From contig MU069807.1 of the NCBI GenBank assembly GCA_002284615.2, positions 151,144 through 175,094 of the forward strand: a stretch of DNA of 23,951 nt, in the 5' to 3' direction. A model generated the notes under the pieces. It ran no database searches. It saw only the letters and a list, made by a program, of their open reading frames with translations, and was not told where the DNA came from. This document shows, in pieces, positions 9,023 through 19,400 of this stretch. Position 1 is the stretch's first letter; each line of letters starts with the position of its first letter. The translations under genes were made by a program, and so were the position numbers. The stretch is from Dunaliella salina. Its lineage: Eukaryota; Chlorophyta; Chlorophyceae; Chlamydomonadales; Dunaliellaceae.

Positions 9023-9585
9023 AATCTTTCAGAAGCTCCGGTGCACTTTTACAAAGTCAATTCACGCTGTGGCATCCTTGGCAATGAAAGTGCCGACACT
9101 CTTGCTCTTCAAGCAGCAATGTCTCCTCACCAAAAACTGACACTTCACTCAATCAGGCAGAGAATCCATTTTTCCATATTTACTGGCTTGCTAACCTTTT
9201 CCGACATCTGGCTCTCACACGGAATTACGGGCTCTTCCAAAACTCCAAGACAAATTGAAAGAAGTCGTGCACAAGTTGGGAACAGCAAACATCACCACAA
9301 ATATTGGCAAAACTTACAGAAACTAACCAATCACAAACCCAATGTTAATTCCAAGATCAGCAATGCTTTCTGGCATATGAAAGCAGTCACCCTTAAAGAA
9401 CAGACAAAAATTATGAGATACCGGACTGACACACTCTACAACAGCAAACGTGCCACGCGATTCAACAACCAACCTGGACCTGCTCGCTGCCTTCTTTGTG
9501 GTGCTCCTGATAGCCTCTCCCATATTCTTCTCAGATGCACCCCACCCCAAATCAATAGAATGAACATAAATCGTCATCATTAAGC
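9005..9585 (+). pseudogene. LINE beta RNase H C-terminal half and zinc knuckle
   Basis: The open frame gives VHFYKVNSRCGILGNESADT (the His and last Asp region of RNase H), a linker with SNAFWHMKAVTLKEQTKIMR, MRYRTDTLYNSKRATRFN, then a zinc knuckle CLLCGAPDSLSHILLRC and NRHH before a TAA at 9581-9583. The same order follows RNase H in LINE alpha, read on the opposite strand. After the stop, the homologous tail continues to about 9900 (EALSKDDFG, NIPHLVYPS, DRDIELKFCSDTNP). Confidence 0.85.
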
Positions 9586-9924
9586 CCTAAGCATCTGTGG
9601 TGAAGCACTCAGCAAAGATGACTTTGGACCCTTCAATGTCTCAGCGGATGCATGCATCCCAGAAAGGCTAAACTCCCTGGATATGGAAATCCGAAATAAT
9701 GTCCAAAGAAACATTCCGCATTTGGTCTACCCCTCCAGATGACCACCAAACACACAACTCAGTTGCCCTGATGGCATCATAGTATTAACCCTGCAAGGCA
9801 GAGACTCCACCAAACACCCAAAGCACATGAACCCCAGGGACAGAGACATTGAGCTAAAATTCTGCTCAGACACCAATCCTGAAATCTCAAAACTGCACAA
9901 AATCAACACAAAAACGCTATTGAG

Positions 9925-10093
9925 AGCCAGGCGTACGCCTGGACGGATGGCTGACAACCCGCCAGACCACATTAGCTTGGTTTCTCCCCCTGTTGGTTTT
10001 TAGTTGGTGGGACTCACTGTTGGTTACAGACTGGACTGTTGGGTCTTTCCTTAACGCATGCTGGTGGCTGTCCAGCGTAGACTTTATTTTTTA
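9925..10093 (+). mobile_element. short element S1 with LINE-type 3' hairpin
   Basis: It matches 11960-12130: a shared ggatggctgacaacccgcca, a shared ttggtgggac(t/c)cact and a shared tgttgggtctttccttaacg, ending in GCTGG-loop-CCAGC followed by GTAGACTTTATTTTTT. Short length, repetition and a T-rich tail suggest a SINE or a truncated LINE. It separates LINE beta (plus) from LINE gamma (minus). A palindrome ccaggcgtacgcctgg lies at its left end (9931-9946). Confidence 0.7.
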
Positions 10094-10870
10094 ATGTTGG
10101 CCGGAAGCTTGTGTATCTTGTGCATGTGTATTTTAAGTTTGTCAGATGATAAGATATTGGATTGATGAGATACTGGATCGAGAAAGCGCATGCCATCATT
10201 TTGTGTGTGAGGGGTCTCCGACGAGAGCGGAGAGCGGAAGTTGTGGAATGGGTCCCTGGCTTCTGAAAGGACAATGTCGGTGGTGTCCATGAGTGCTGCT
10301 GTGCGAGCGCAGGCATTGGCCCCTTCGTTGCCTGTTATATCTGAGTGGGCTTTGACTTTGTAGAAATGAATTGTGTGGGGGAATGTAATGTGGTTGATAC
10401 AGCGTGAATGATCTCTGCATGCATGTGGCACCTCATGCGCATCGGATTCAGAATTTGTTTTGAAATCTGGGAGAGGCAAGATGCAATATCGGAGGCCTTT
10501 TGTTCTTGTTGGAGTGCCACAAGGATGGGCGCAAGTTCTGCTCTGGTGATGGTGTGAGTAGGCCCATGACCATTGGATTTTATGTGCAGCTGTAAGTGTT
10601 GGAGGATGGGGTGTGTTCCTTCCTGGTTTGGAAAAGCCTGAGTCAAAGAGTGGTGGAGAGTAATCATTTTTGGGTTTGATGACTTAAAAGTGTCATCTGT
10701 GTACGTGATATCTCTCCAGTCCTTAATTTTCACCGACCGGCGGTGTGAACATTTTGTTGTAGTTAGCAGGAGGGAAGGCTGCCTTTGCTTGAGGGCACTA
10801 AGGTGAGCAGGTATGGATGTCAGGGGGAAGTGATTGGAATTTCTATTTCCAAGTGTCAGATTTGTCAAAT
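10084..10870 (-). pseudogene. LINE copy gamma: RNase H domain, frameshifted
   Basis: The minus strand reads DWRDITYTDDTF (first Asp strand), GHGPTHTITRAELAPILVAL (Glu helix), a degraded second Asp strand (DIASCLSQISKQ), then after a frameshift IHFYKVKAHSDITGNEGAN and further linker. The equivalent plus-strand copy at 8318-9115 has the same blocks, for example CTINRAELAAIL. The domain is cut at about 10090 by the tail of element S1, and nothing downstream of the linker remains on this strand. Confidence 0.8.
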
Positions 10871-10904
10871 CCTGAGAAGGACACTCCGAGAAACGTGTCC
10901 TTAA

Positions 10905-11240
10905 AACAAAAAAAAAAGAGAAAAGAAAAATCTACGCAGGCCAGAGGCCGCATGCGTTAAGGAAAGGTCCATTAACTAACAAGCTAGCAAGCTAGCAAGG
11001 TAGCAGTGGCCTCACCAGAAAGCCCACAGAACCTGCTTTAGACACAGCTAGTCTAGGAGAGAGGCAGAAGCAGAACTTATGGGGAACTGGAGGGTAGCAA
11101 CTCGCCGTGCCTCTGGACGCTCGGGCTCTTCTTATCCCATCCTCCACTGCCGCGCGTCTAGCACCCCCCCCCCCCCGGAAGCCCCTTGAAAGCAAAGAGC
11201 GTGTCTAGTGTTGATGATAGTGGTTAATTTTTGGATGGCA
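10905..11240 (-). mobile_element. LINE/SINE tail element C
   Basis: On the minus strand this element runs from atgccatccaaaaattaacc through cactagacacgctctttgc, a G15 run (plus-strand C at 11163-11177), cgtccagaggcacggcgagt, agactagctgtgtct, and ggtgaggcc to ccttaacgcatgcggcctct and a (T/C)-rich tail. It matches elements A and E over the whole length. ACGTGT occurs on both flanks (10893 and 11260), but a target duplication is not convincing. Confidence 0.75.
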
Positions 11241-11480
11241 TGCAGAATCTTTCTCACGTGTTTTAGTGAGGGTTCCATTTGGAGCAGGCCTCATTGGGTA
11301 TGGGCAGAGCTGGTCGTCTTGCTTAACAAGAGTTTTTTTTCCCCACCTGTAGTGTTCACGCTCGTGTCTTCTCTCAATCACGCTTGCAGGGAATTACCTC
11401 TTGCACAGCTTTTTCTTCTCCGAGTCCTTTTCCTTTTTCTTAACAGAGCCTGCAGATTCTCGAATCCTCAACACAGTACT
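11241..11480. other. unassigned sequence, pyrimidine-rich
   Basis: It holds a T8 run and CTT-rich stretches but no domain, RNA or repeat that I can identify. It may be the diverged left part of the LINE delta copy. Confidence 0.3.
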
Positions 11481-12420
11481 TCCCTTATATTAATTGTTCC
11501 TAAGGAAAGAGTGCCAAGGCCAATTCCCGGTATCCATTGAGAAGTGCAGGGGGGCGCAGGGGAAACAGGGAGCACTCAGCACCAGCCACAGCCACTCCAC
11601 CCACATTCAAGGCCTGTGGCCCTAGTCAGCTCCTCCCAGATAAGGGGCACATCCATCTTGTGGGAGTCAAACGCTGTGACAGCACACCCGGCCCAAGAAC
11701 CAGCTTGAGGCCTCCAAGCAGCAGCACCGTGATCTGTGTTGCCATCTTTCAAGGGCCTCTGCTCATGTTACCCTCCATTCTATTTTGTTAGGTGTGAGTG
11801 CTCACCTCCTATGGCTGTCCCCTGTGCAAGAGGGGGGCCCTTACTGAGATGTCTGATAGCATTCTTTGAAGCTAAGGGGTGGGTCTCAATTTTTCTGGAC
11901 AGGGCCCCTTGACTGCAGTGTCATGGGCCGCCAGCGGCTACTGTCAGGGTTGCCTGCAGGAGAGCGAGGCACTCAGCTGGATGGATGGCCAACAACCCGC
12001 CAGACCCACATTACCTGCGCTGCTTATACTTTGTCTCCATTGGTGGGACCCACTCCTATGCTAGCGCTGACCGTTGGGTCTTTCCTTAATGCACGCTGGC
12101 TGTGCCCAGCATAGGCTTTCTGTATCTTTCTTGCTAGGTTTAGGTGGAGTCATGTACAAACCCCGCACTTTGGAGCCACTCAAAGAGCTTGGTCTTGACA
12201 CACACAAGGCCACCAAGCTTGCTCTGAAGCTTCACGCTCATTCTGCCCAGTACAAACTTGCCAGTACCAGACGGGCTCTTGAAAAGGCTTCTTGCAACTC
12301 TCATCAACAAGGTCAGGCAAGGGCTACGGCTAGTAACCTTCCTGCTCCCCACTGGCTTCTTCTCATTTTCTCTTGGTGATATACGGTGCCTTGGCCCTAG
12401 GTATCCTCTTTTCCTTAATT
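11480..12420 (+). pseudogene. LINE copy delta: ORF2 C-terminal tail, split by S1
   Basis: The plus strand reads DKGHIHLVGVKRCDSTPGP (equivalent to DRDIHLVELKSCPDTNP in LINE alpha) and LLMLPSILF up to about 11790. It resumes at 12136 with LGLGGVMYKPRTLEPLKELG, LDTHKATKLALKLHAHSAQY and STRRALEKA, ending ASNLPAPHWLLLIFSW before TGA at 12377-12379. The interruption (about 11795-12130) contains the S1-like element. The tail after the zinc knuckle is conserved in three copies here (see insertion B), so it was a real part of the protein. Its function is unknown to me. Confidence 0.75.
11930..12130 (+). mobile_element. short element S1, second copy, nested in LINE delta
   Basis: It matches 9925-10093 including ggatggccaacaacccgcca and gttgggtctttccttaatgc, and ends in the hairpin GCTGG-ctgtgc-CCAGC, CATAGGCTTTC. 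It lies exactly where LINE delta is interrupted. Confidence 0.7.
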
Positions 12421-12507
12421 GATGTGGGGAGTGTTTTCACTGCCTGCACTGTTCTTCTTTTTCCTTTCCCATTGTCTCCCATTGGATTGGTTTGGTTATT
12501 GGTCTCT

Positions 12508-12868
12508 TAGAAAAGAAATGAAAGGTCTACGCAAGCCAAAGGCCGCGAGCATCAAGGGAAGGTCCTCTAACTAGAAAGCTAGAGGCCTCACCAGAGGGCC
12601 CTCAGAAACTAAGCTAGACACAGCTAGCCTAGAAGAGAGCCAGAAACAAATCTAATGGTGATCTAGATGGTTGCTCGCCATGCCTCTGGACGCTCGGACT
12701 GTCCTTCTCCCTTCCTCCGCCACCATGCGCCCAGCAACCCCCCTCCCAGAAGCCTCCTCCAAGCAAAGAGCGTGTCTAGTGTTTTTGGCAGTGGTTAATC
12801 TTTAGATGGCATAGTCCCCAAGGTTGGCTGCGGGTGATTTGGCTTTTTGTTTGGTCATGCCAGATTTA
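12508..12868 (-). mobile_element. LINE/SINE tail element E with 11-bp target duplication
   Basis: Flanks tattggtctct at 12497-12507 and 12869-12879 are identical and adjoin the element. On the minus strand it begins at 12868, carries the same internal blocks as A and C, and ends with gctcgcggcctttggcttgc, gtagacc and a T/C-rich tail next to 12508. Length is 361 bp. Size, tail and duplication are those of a retroposed SINE or a 5'-truncated LINE. Confidence 0.85.
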
Positions 12869-12960
12869 TATTGGTCTCTATCAGAACAAAACGACGTTTT
12901 CACTCAGCTGACAATGTAGGCAGGTATAGCAGTGAACCCTCACTTTGCTTTGCACCCTGA

Positions 12961-12996
12961 GAGAACGTGAAAAGTACTGAGAACGTGAAAAGTACT
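12961..12996. repeat. 18-bp perfect tandem duplication
   Basis: gagaacgtgaaaagtact occurs twice head to tail in otherwise unremarkable sequence. Confidence 0.95.
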
Positions 12997-13689
12997 GACT
13001 AGGTCCCTAAAGAGAGGGCATCTTGGTGGATATTTGTCGGGATACTGTGTGCTTTTGACTGAAAAAAATGCTCCTGATGTAGTGGACAACGTGGGGCCTT
13101 CTTGCCTGAGTCAACCTTCTAGGCAGGAATAGCTATGGAAGCCTGTAATACCTTATTTTATCATTGGTGCTTGATGAGAATCCAGTCACTAACTACGCCC
13201 ACATCCACAAATTCTCTTCTTCATTACACTGATGTATACTTCAATCCAATTCAATTGCCACCTATGCCAAGAAGAACAAATGCCATAAAAGCTACAGGAA
13301 CATACTACTCACCCGCTGCAACTGTCTAAAAATCAAGTGTCGCGCGCAATTAAGAATACCCTACATTCTGAACGCAGAAAATAATGTTCGAAGAGGAGTG
13401 CACTCTGGCAGTGCATCCTGAGTGAAGAAGGTGCTCCAGCTGGCATCCAAGCTGAGCATTCTTGTTAAGTAAGGCAAGCTGCTACCCAAGCTAGCCTTCC
13501 ACATTTCTAACCCCAGGGACCTGCTCAGGCCAGATTCTCCAGGGAAGCCCAATTACTGGAGCAAAGCCAGTCCGGTCTCCTACTTTGCAAGGAAACAAGT
13601 CGTTGCCCCTCCTCTCCTCTACTTTAATCCGACTCGTCTAATAGCTTGAAAATGCACAAGAAGGTCGCGACCCGGAATACTGGACAAAA
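12997..13689 (-). other. 3' flank of the desaturase-like gene, no other feature seen
   Basis: It lies downstream of the minus-strand stop codon (13690-13692). No domain-bearing ORF or repeat was recognised. Part of it should be 3' untranslated region. TTACA (TGTAA on the minus strand) at 13224 is a possible but distant polyadenylation signal. Confidence 0.4.
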
Positions 13690-16397
13690 TCACAGAAATG
13701 GGTTCCTCAGTCCCAAGATCTCCGGAAAGCTGGTGACGCGCCGAGTCTGCGTTACCAGCTGCCGCGTAAGTGCAACATGTGGCTCATCTGGGTCCTGCAA
13801 AGAGAAACAAAAGGTAAATCATGTAGGCAGCGGAAAACTTCCCTATTTAAATTGAAAAAAAAGAAAAAGGACAAGAGATGCGCACATGAGAGTCTGTATC
13901 AAGCATGTGTGCAACTCTCTGCTTCCTAAGCACTGCAGCAATGATATGTGTAGACACTCAGTTGTTTCAGACAGTTGCCCAACAAACCAAGTTGGTGAGA
14001 ATATTGCAGTATGAGGGAGGTTTAGCAGTCACAAACCCAAGATGGTGCAAAGCCTTGGTGTAATTCTGCACCTCATTCGGATCGGTTTGAAGGGGTAAAA
14101 GAGGAAAAAGCATAAAAAACCTACAAAGTTGCTTTATGATGTGCCACAAAGGTGGTGTGAATGTTGCAGTGGGAGGAGGCCTTGGAAATTCTCAGCCACC
14201 ACAGCTGTTGCAGCTCAGAACAGGCTCCTTGCAGCTTGTTTACCTTCTTGGATTTGAATAAATCAAGCAGTCATGGAATGCTCCCACATAAATATGTTTC
14301 ACCACGAAAAACCAAAAAGTGTAAGGAGTGCCAGGTAGAGGAAGCCTCACCGCGTCTAAAATGGTGGCTGGCTCTCCTCCACCTAGCCTCTCCACCACCA
14401 AATTAGCTGCCGAGAGGCCAGACACTAAGGCTCGCTCCTGCAGAGCACACACATACACACCAAAAAAAGGAGATGATGGCACAGACTTCTGGGAAAGGAA
14501 GCAAGGATAAAACCAGGCAACACCACCACCCCAACAGTGACAGCGACAGTTTACAGGGCCATCTGGTTCCTTGATTTCACACGTGATCAAGGCAGTTTAG
14601 CTAGAACCTTGTAATGTGGGGTCGTTGGTTTCCTTTATGTCCCCATAGATGCTTGGTGGCTTGAAACTATAGCCGCTAACAGGCTCTGGTGTTCCTGCAA
14701 GACTAAGACTTGGGATCCCTGGAAATATGGGGACTCAGGAAACTGCACTGTGCAATAGTGCCTCCCTGGGAGCCTCTCCAAAATCGGAGGTGTTCCTGGT
14801 ATAAAAATTCGAGGTATTCCTGTGATTAAAATCGGAGGTGTTTCTCAAAGATTCAAGGTGATTCTTGGGATTGAATCTGCTCAGCTGCCCTTGTAGGCAA
14901 ATATAGTGATGCACCCTTACTTACTCACAGGCTCCGGTGCTCCAGCACCTGAACACAGACACTTCTTTTTTGTCCACTTGGCAAATCCACTAGGGACAAA
15001 TTTCTCCCGATAACTACAGCTTCAGAGTCTTGGAATACACAAGCATGTCAAGACTCTAGGTATCCGAGGCGGGAGGAAAAGCGAAGACTTTTGTACCCTA
15101 GCCACTTGCCGCGTGTACTAAGGAAAGGCTGCCTTGCTTGCAAGCAAGCAGGGACCTCACCAAAAGGCTTACTGCCTCCAGGTTTTCAAACCTGAGAGAG
15201 GCCACACATGTCAATGCTTTTATTTGTCCTCAGCAGACTTGTTCAGTTCCAGACAGAGCTGAGCAGCCAAAACGTATGGCTGAATCTAATCCCATTGTAA
15301 CCTGTTGTAACCAATCCTGAGAGAGGCCAGCTGCATCATGCTGCAACCCATGAACCCAGTCCCCAACCATCACGCTGCTACATCCTATGAATCCTGCCTC
15401 CAGATTTTCAAACCTGAGAGAGGCCATGCGTGTTAATGCTCCTCTTGTTCCCAGCAGACTGTTTCAGTTCAAGAGAGAGCTGAGCAGCCAAACTTTGTGG
15501 CTGAAGGCTTCACTCTCGTCACCTATTGTAACCAACCTGAGAGAGGCCAGCTGCATCATGCTGCAGCCCACGAACCCAGTCCCCAGCCATCATGATGTTT
15601 GGGATGGACGTGGTCTGGAACGGCCGGTCAGGGTAGGATCCGGGGCTGAAGTGAGTCACGGCATTTGGGTACCTCAGCACCACGCTGTCAACCACCTTGG
15701 CACCTGCAGGGTGAGACCACAGAGTGGTCTCAAGGGCCAAAGCCAAAATTGCTGCAAGGATTTTCCTTTGCTTGGAGATCCAGCACTATTTCTATATATA
15801 AGGGGCCATAGTCAAGGTGAGACCATGGGCTCAAGTGTGCTGCAGCTGCAGGGAATCTCAGCACGATCATGCTGTCCAATCATTGTATCCACAGCAGCAT
15901 GAGAATGAAGTGTTTATCTGGGCAAATATTTCAAACAATGGAGCTTTAACACCAGTGAAATGGAGACGACAAGAGCCGCTTGGACAAAATCGGTGCAACC
16001 TGTAAAAAACTTTTTTTTTTTTTTTAAATAAACTGGACTGCACCAGACTGTCTCCTCTGCCATGGCATTCAAAGCAAGCAGGATAGACAACTCAAACAAG
16101 ACAGCCTTTTTTGCCTTTCTTGGGCAAGCTAGAGCTCTGTTACAAACTTTTACATAAAGAAGCCATCACTCAAAAAGCATGACTGCTAGGCTAGAGCTGA
16201 GCAGCCGCCACCCGAGAAATGCTGAAAAAAAAGTGTGGGATTTGAGCGATGCTGCTGTTTCTCTCCTGGAGAGCGAATTGTTTGTCAGCTTTCAATATTG
16301 TGCAAGGCATTTTGATAGTTAGCACAGGTGCAGAACAAAAGCAGGGCTAGTGAGTGAGCGTGCTCTCTCTTCTCCCCCCCCCCCCCCCCCCCCCTCT

Positions 16398-16457
<60 letters not shown>

Positions 16458-19400
16458 ATCCATCCATCCATCCATCCATACAAAATACATGCGGGCACGC
16501 GCATGTGCACATAAACAAACACTCACTCATTCACACACCTTTGAAGCCAGGCTCACACTTCTCGAGATGGCTCCGCACGCGCTGGATCAGTGCCTCATCC
16601 GTTAGGGGAAGCAGTGCACTTGCATTGTAGAAGTCCACAGTGATCACGCTACCCTCAGCATTTCGGTACTCATCCTGCACGGGAAGAATGTTGCTCCGGC
16701 ACACGATCATTCCAGAGGTGGGCGACGAAGGCCTCAAAAAGGGGTACTTTTGAAATGTTCATTGGACATAGGTTCCCTTGGTGGCAATCTTCAAACTTGG
16801 CATCAAATGGTAGCCTGTTTTACCTCTAGCACTGCAGCATAAGAATTGCCAGTGAGGGTCCACCTGCCTAATTAGCCGCGGCGTGAACCCTAGTTTTCAC
16901 CACCAAATCTCCATTCCTGGCCACCCACTGCGCCAAATTGGGTGTTTTTTAGTGATTTGAAGTCCTTGTAATGAAAGAATATCATTGCAAAAGAAATGGG
17001 GTGAAAAGATCCAGTGGTTGGTGAGATACATAATTCAGCCATTTCCCTTAGAAAAAATCCAGCATGAGGGTGCCAAAAAGGTCAATTTTTGACCTCCTCC
17101 ATTCCTATTTTTGAATATGCAGGATGTTAGCAATGTATAAAGGTGTTATAAATAGAAAATTTTGGGAGTGAAAAATGGTCCCAGGGTGGAGCTGTGGGCC
17201 ATTTTGGGGTGATCTGAGGCCAGGAGAGTGATTTGAGGTCCCCCAATTTTCTTCATTTTTTGGTGGACATACTTTTAATTGGTATTATTATTATTATTCC
17301 TTTAATTGGTATTATAAAGGTTGGCATGATCAGATTTGGGTATTATTGGTGGGAAAGAACATTTTCAGTGATTTGGGATCGTCGCCCACCTCTGCGATCA
17401 TTCATTTGGATTGTGGTAGTGCGCGTGCATTGTGTAAGTCCACTGTCATCGCGCTACCCTGAGCATTTCGGTACACATCCTGCACGGGAAGAACATTGCT
17501 CTGGCACATGAACATCCATTTGGGCTGTGGAAGTGCACGCGCATTGTATAAGTCCACTGTCATCGCGCTACCCTGAGCATTTTGCACTCATTCTGCGCGG
17601 GGATGAACGTTGTTCTTGCATTTTGCACTCATCCTGCGCAGGAATGAACGTTGTTCTTGCACATGAACATCCGTTTGGGCTGTGGAAGTGCACCTGCATA
17701 GTGAAGGTCCATAGCAATCACACAGCCCTCAGCACTGCTGCACATGTTCCGTGCAGCAACCTGCACAGCCACGCCCATGGCTCCGTTTGACACAAAATCT
17801 TGGGCATGGCGCTTGATGCTGCAAATACAAATCTGTAACGTCACTATTGCGTACTTTGATGCAAGTCCACACTGGTCACACTGCCCTAAACACGTGGTAA
17901 GAGCAGCGCACATGGCTAAAAACACACACATTTGTGATGTACGTCACCATGTTTTCTTTGGTAGTGTGCAGCATAAGTGCTGCTGTTGTCTTATTATTAG
18001 TATTACTCATTACACAAATGCAACAAAGAATTCTCAAGTGAGGAACCATGAAGACACACAGGTTGCACGCTAAGATATCGAAGGGATCACAGCATGAATC
18101 CAAAATTTGTATCGAAGAAATTATATTGAAGGGATTTACATCGAAGGGATTAATATCGAAGGGATTTATATCGAAGAGATCACAGCATGAACCCAGGATG
18201 TCCATGGGAAATCTACGCAAATCCTGGACTGCTGCAGCATTCTTCAACTTACCAGCAATGTGGGGTTTCACATGCCTGCACCCGCAGAAAGAGAAATGTC
18301 CTCTGATTTTCGCGATGTTTGTGTGCCTGAACTTAGACCTCGTAAATCCTGAGTGCGGGAAGATTATTACATTTGCGAGCCAGAAACCTGGATTTTGTAA
18401 GTGGTTAAGAAACCAGTCACCGCACTGGCAACCTTGGACAAAACTGTGTGTGTGTGTGCACATTCCCACCAAAGCACATACCTGGATCTCGTTCAAGTTG
18501 AAGAAGGTTGCACCAGCTGCTGGCTCGAAGCCTGATAGGACATTGGCGGGATACTTGGTGGGAACAGGGCGGTCGAAGAAGAGCCGCGTTGCAATGACAT
18601 CGAGACTCTGCATGGTCAGCACAGCCAAGCATTACACCTCATGTTTACGCGTGTGACTCTGCATGGTCAGCACAGCCAACGGTCAGCCACTGGTCAGCAC
18701 AGCCGCGTGTGACTCTGCATGGTCAGCACAGCCAAGTGTTACACCTCACGTTTACGCGTGTGGTTCTTTATGTCTGCACGACAGGAAAGCAAGAGTGTGG
18801 CATCATCACGCACCCTTGTAGTACAAAACAAGGAGGAGCAGACCAACCCACAATCGCTAAATTAAGTTTTGGTCTGAACCCTAACCTCAATCCTAAACCC
18901 TAACCCTAAACCCGAGGCCTAAACCTCAACCAAGTTAGCTTGATGGTAACCTAGCTGTTGTCTCACCAAGGCTTCAGAGCAAATGGCAGTGTCATGTTCA
19001 GACTGAGGGCCTGGTGTTTTTGGTTGCCTGCAACCTCTCACAAAGACCTCAGTGACACCATCATTTGCTAGAGCGTCATTGATGATGCGATCGGTTCCAT
19101 CTTCAGCAAATGCCACTCATGCTTTGCAGGCATCGCACACAGTTTATGTTAGACCGGTAGTACCGTAGAGAATCCTGACCACTACACACCCTTATTTTCT
19201 TTAATTGAATGATTCCGTTGCGCACCCAAGTTTTCTGAGAACTCTGAAAATACCTAGTTTACACCTCAAAACCAATTTTTGTGCATTACGCAGAGCTTTT
19301 AAAAAAAATGAATATTACGTAATAGGGGGTAATAGCCAACATGCTGTACAGTAAGTTATCCAGGCTAGCAGTCAGTCGTTTTGACTGGAGGTTTTCTCTT

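Larger units (their letters stand above)
6100..9920 (+). pseudogene. LINE copy beta: degenerate non-LTR retrotransposon
   Basis: Read on the plus strand with many stops and shifts, the domains are: a Gln/Ser-rich N-terminal part, a PHD finger (6701-6886), WHPTWEPAAMLSANPDF (about 6970), an ATEIMGILHRYT segment (about 7494), a possible methyltransferase-like domain (7719-8039), RNase H (8318-8617 plus 9005-9115), the IRYRT-like MRYRTDTLYNSKRA segment, a zinc knuckle (9488-9540) and the tail to DRDIELKFCSDTNP (about 9840-9880). Only about 280 bp lie between the methyltransferase-like part and RNase H, so the reverse transcriptase domain is almost wholly deleted. A second element is inserted in the RNase H domain (8618-8968). 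No apurinic-type endonuclease was seen. It cannot move by itself. Confidence 0.8.

Noticed and set aside
15230..15427. Second GDWVHGLQHDAAGLSQ exon as a mutually exclusive exon
   Set aside because: It is the diverged copy of the exon end within a 221-bp tandem duplication. It lacks the first part of the exon, and its donor position reads gattgg, so use as an exon is unlikely without transcript support.
16285..16630. Cys-Val and Thr-His repeat frames
   Set aside because: They are translations of the (TG)n and C-run microsatellite, mostly in an intron of the minus-strand gene.
17629..17931. Minus-strand frame reading HAQDFVSNGAMGVAVQVAAR as a further desaturase exon
   Set aside because: The true exons at 18482 and 16674 join directly in phase and in the family order. 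This frame overlaps a decayed unit of the tandem array.
17876..18628. A single 250-codon minus-strand gene
   Set aside because: Only the first part (SLDVIATRLF to LNEIQ) is real exon. The rest is intron read-through, including the minisatellite at 18107 (repeated DPFDINPF).
18919..19116. 65-codon minus-strand frame (EDGTDRIINDALANDGVTEV)
   Set aside because: It looks somewhat protein-like but matches nothing I know, lies within the intron between two in-phase exons, and has no convincing splice sites.
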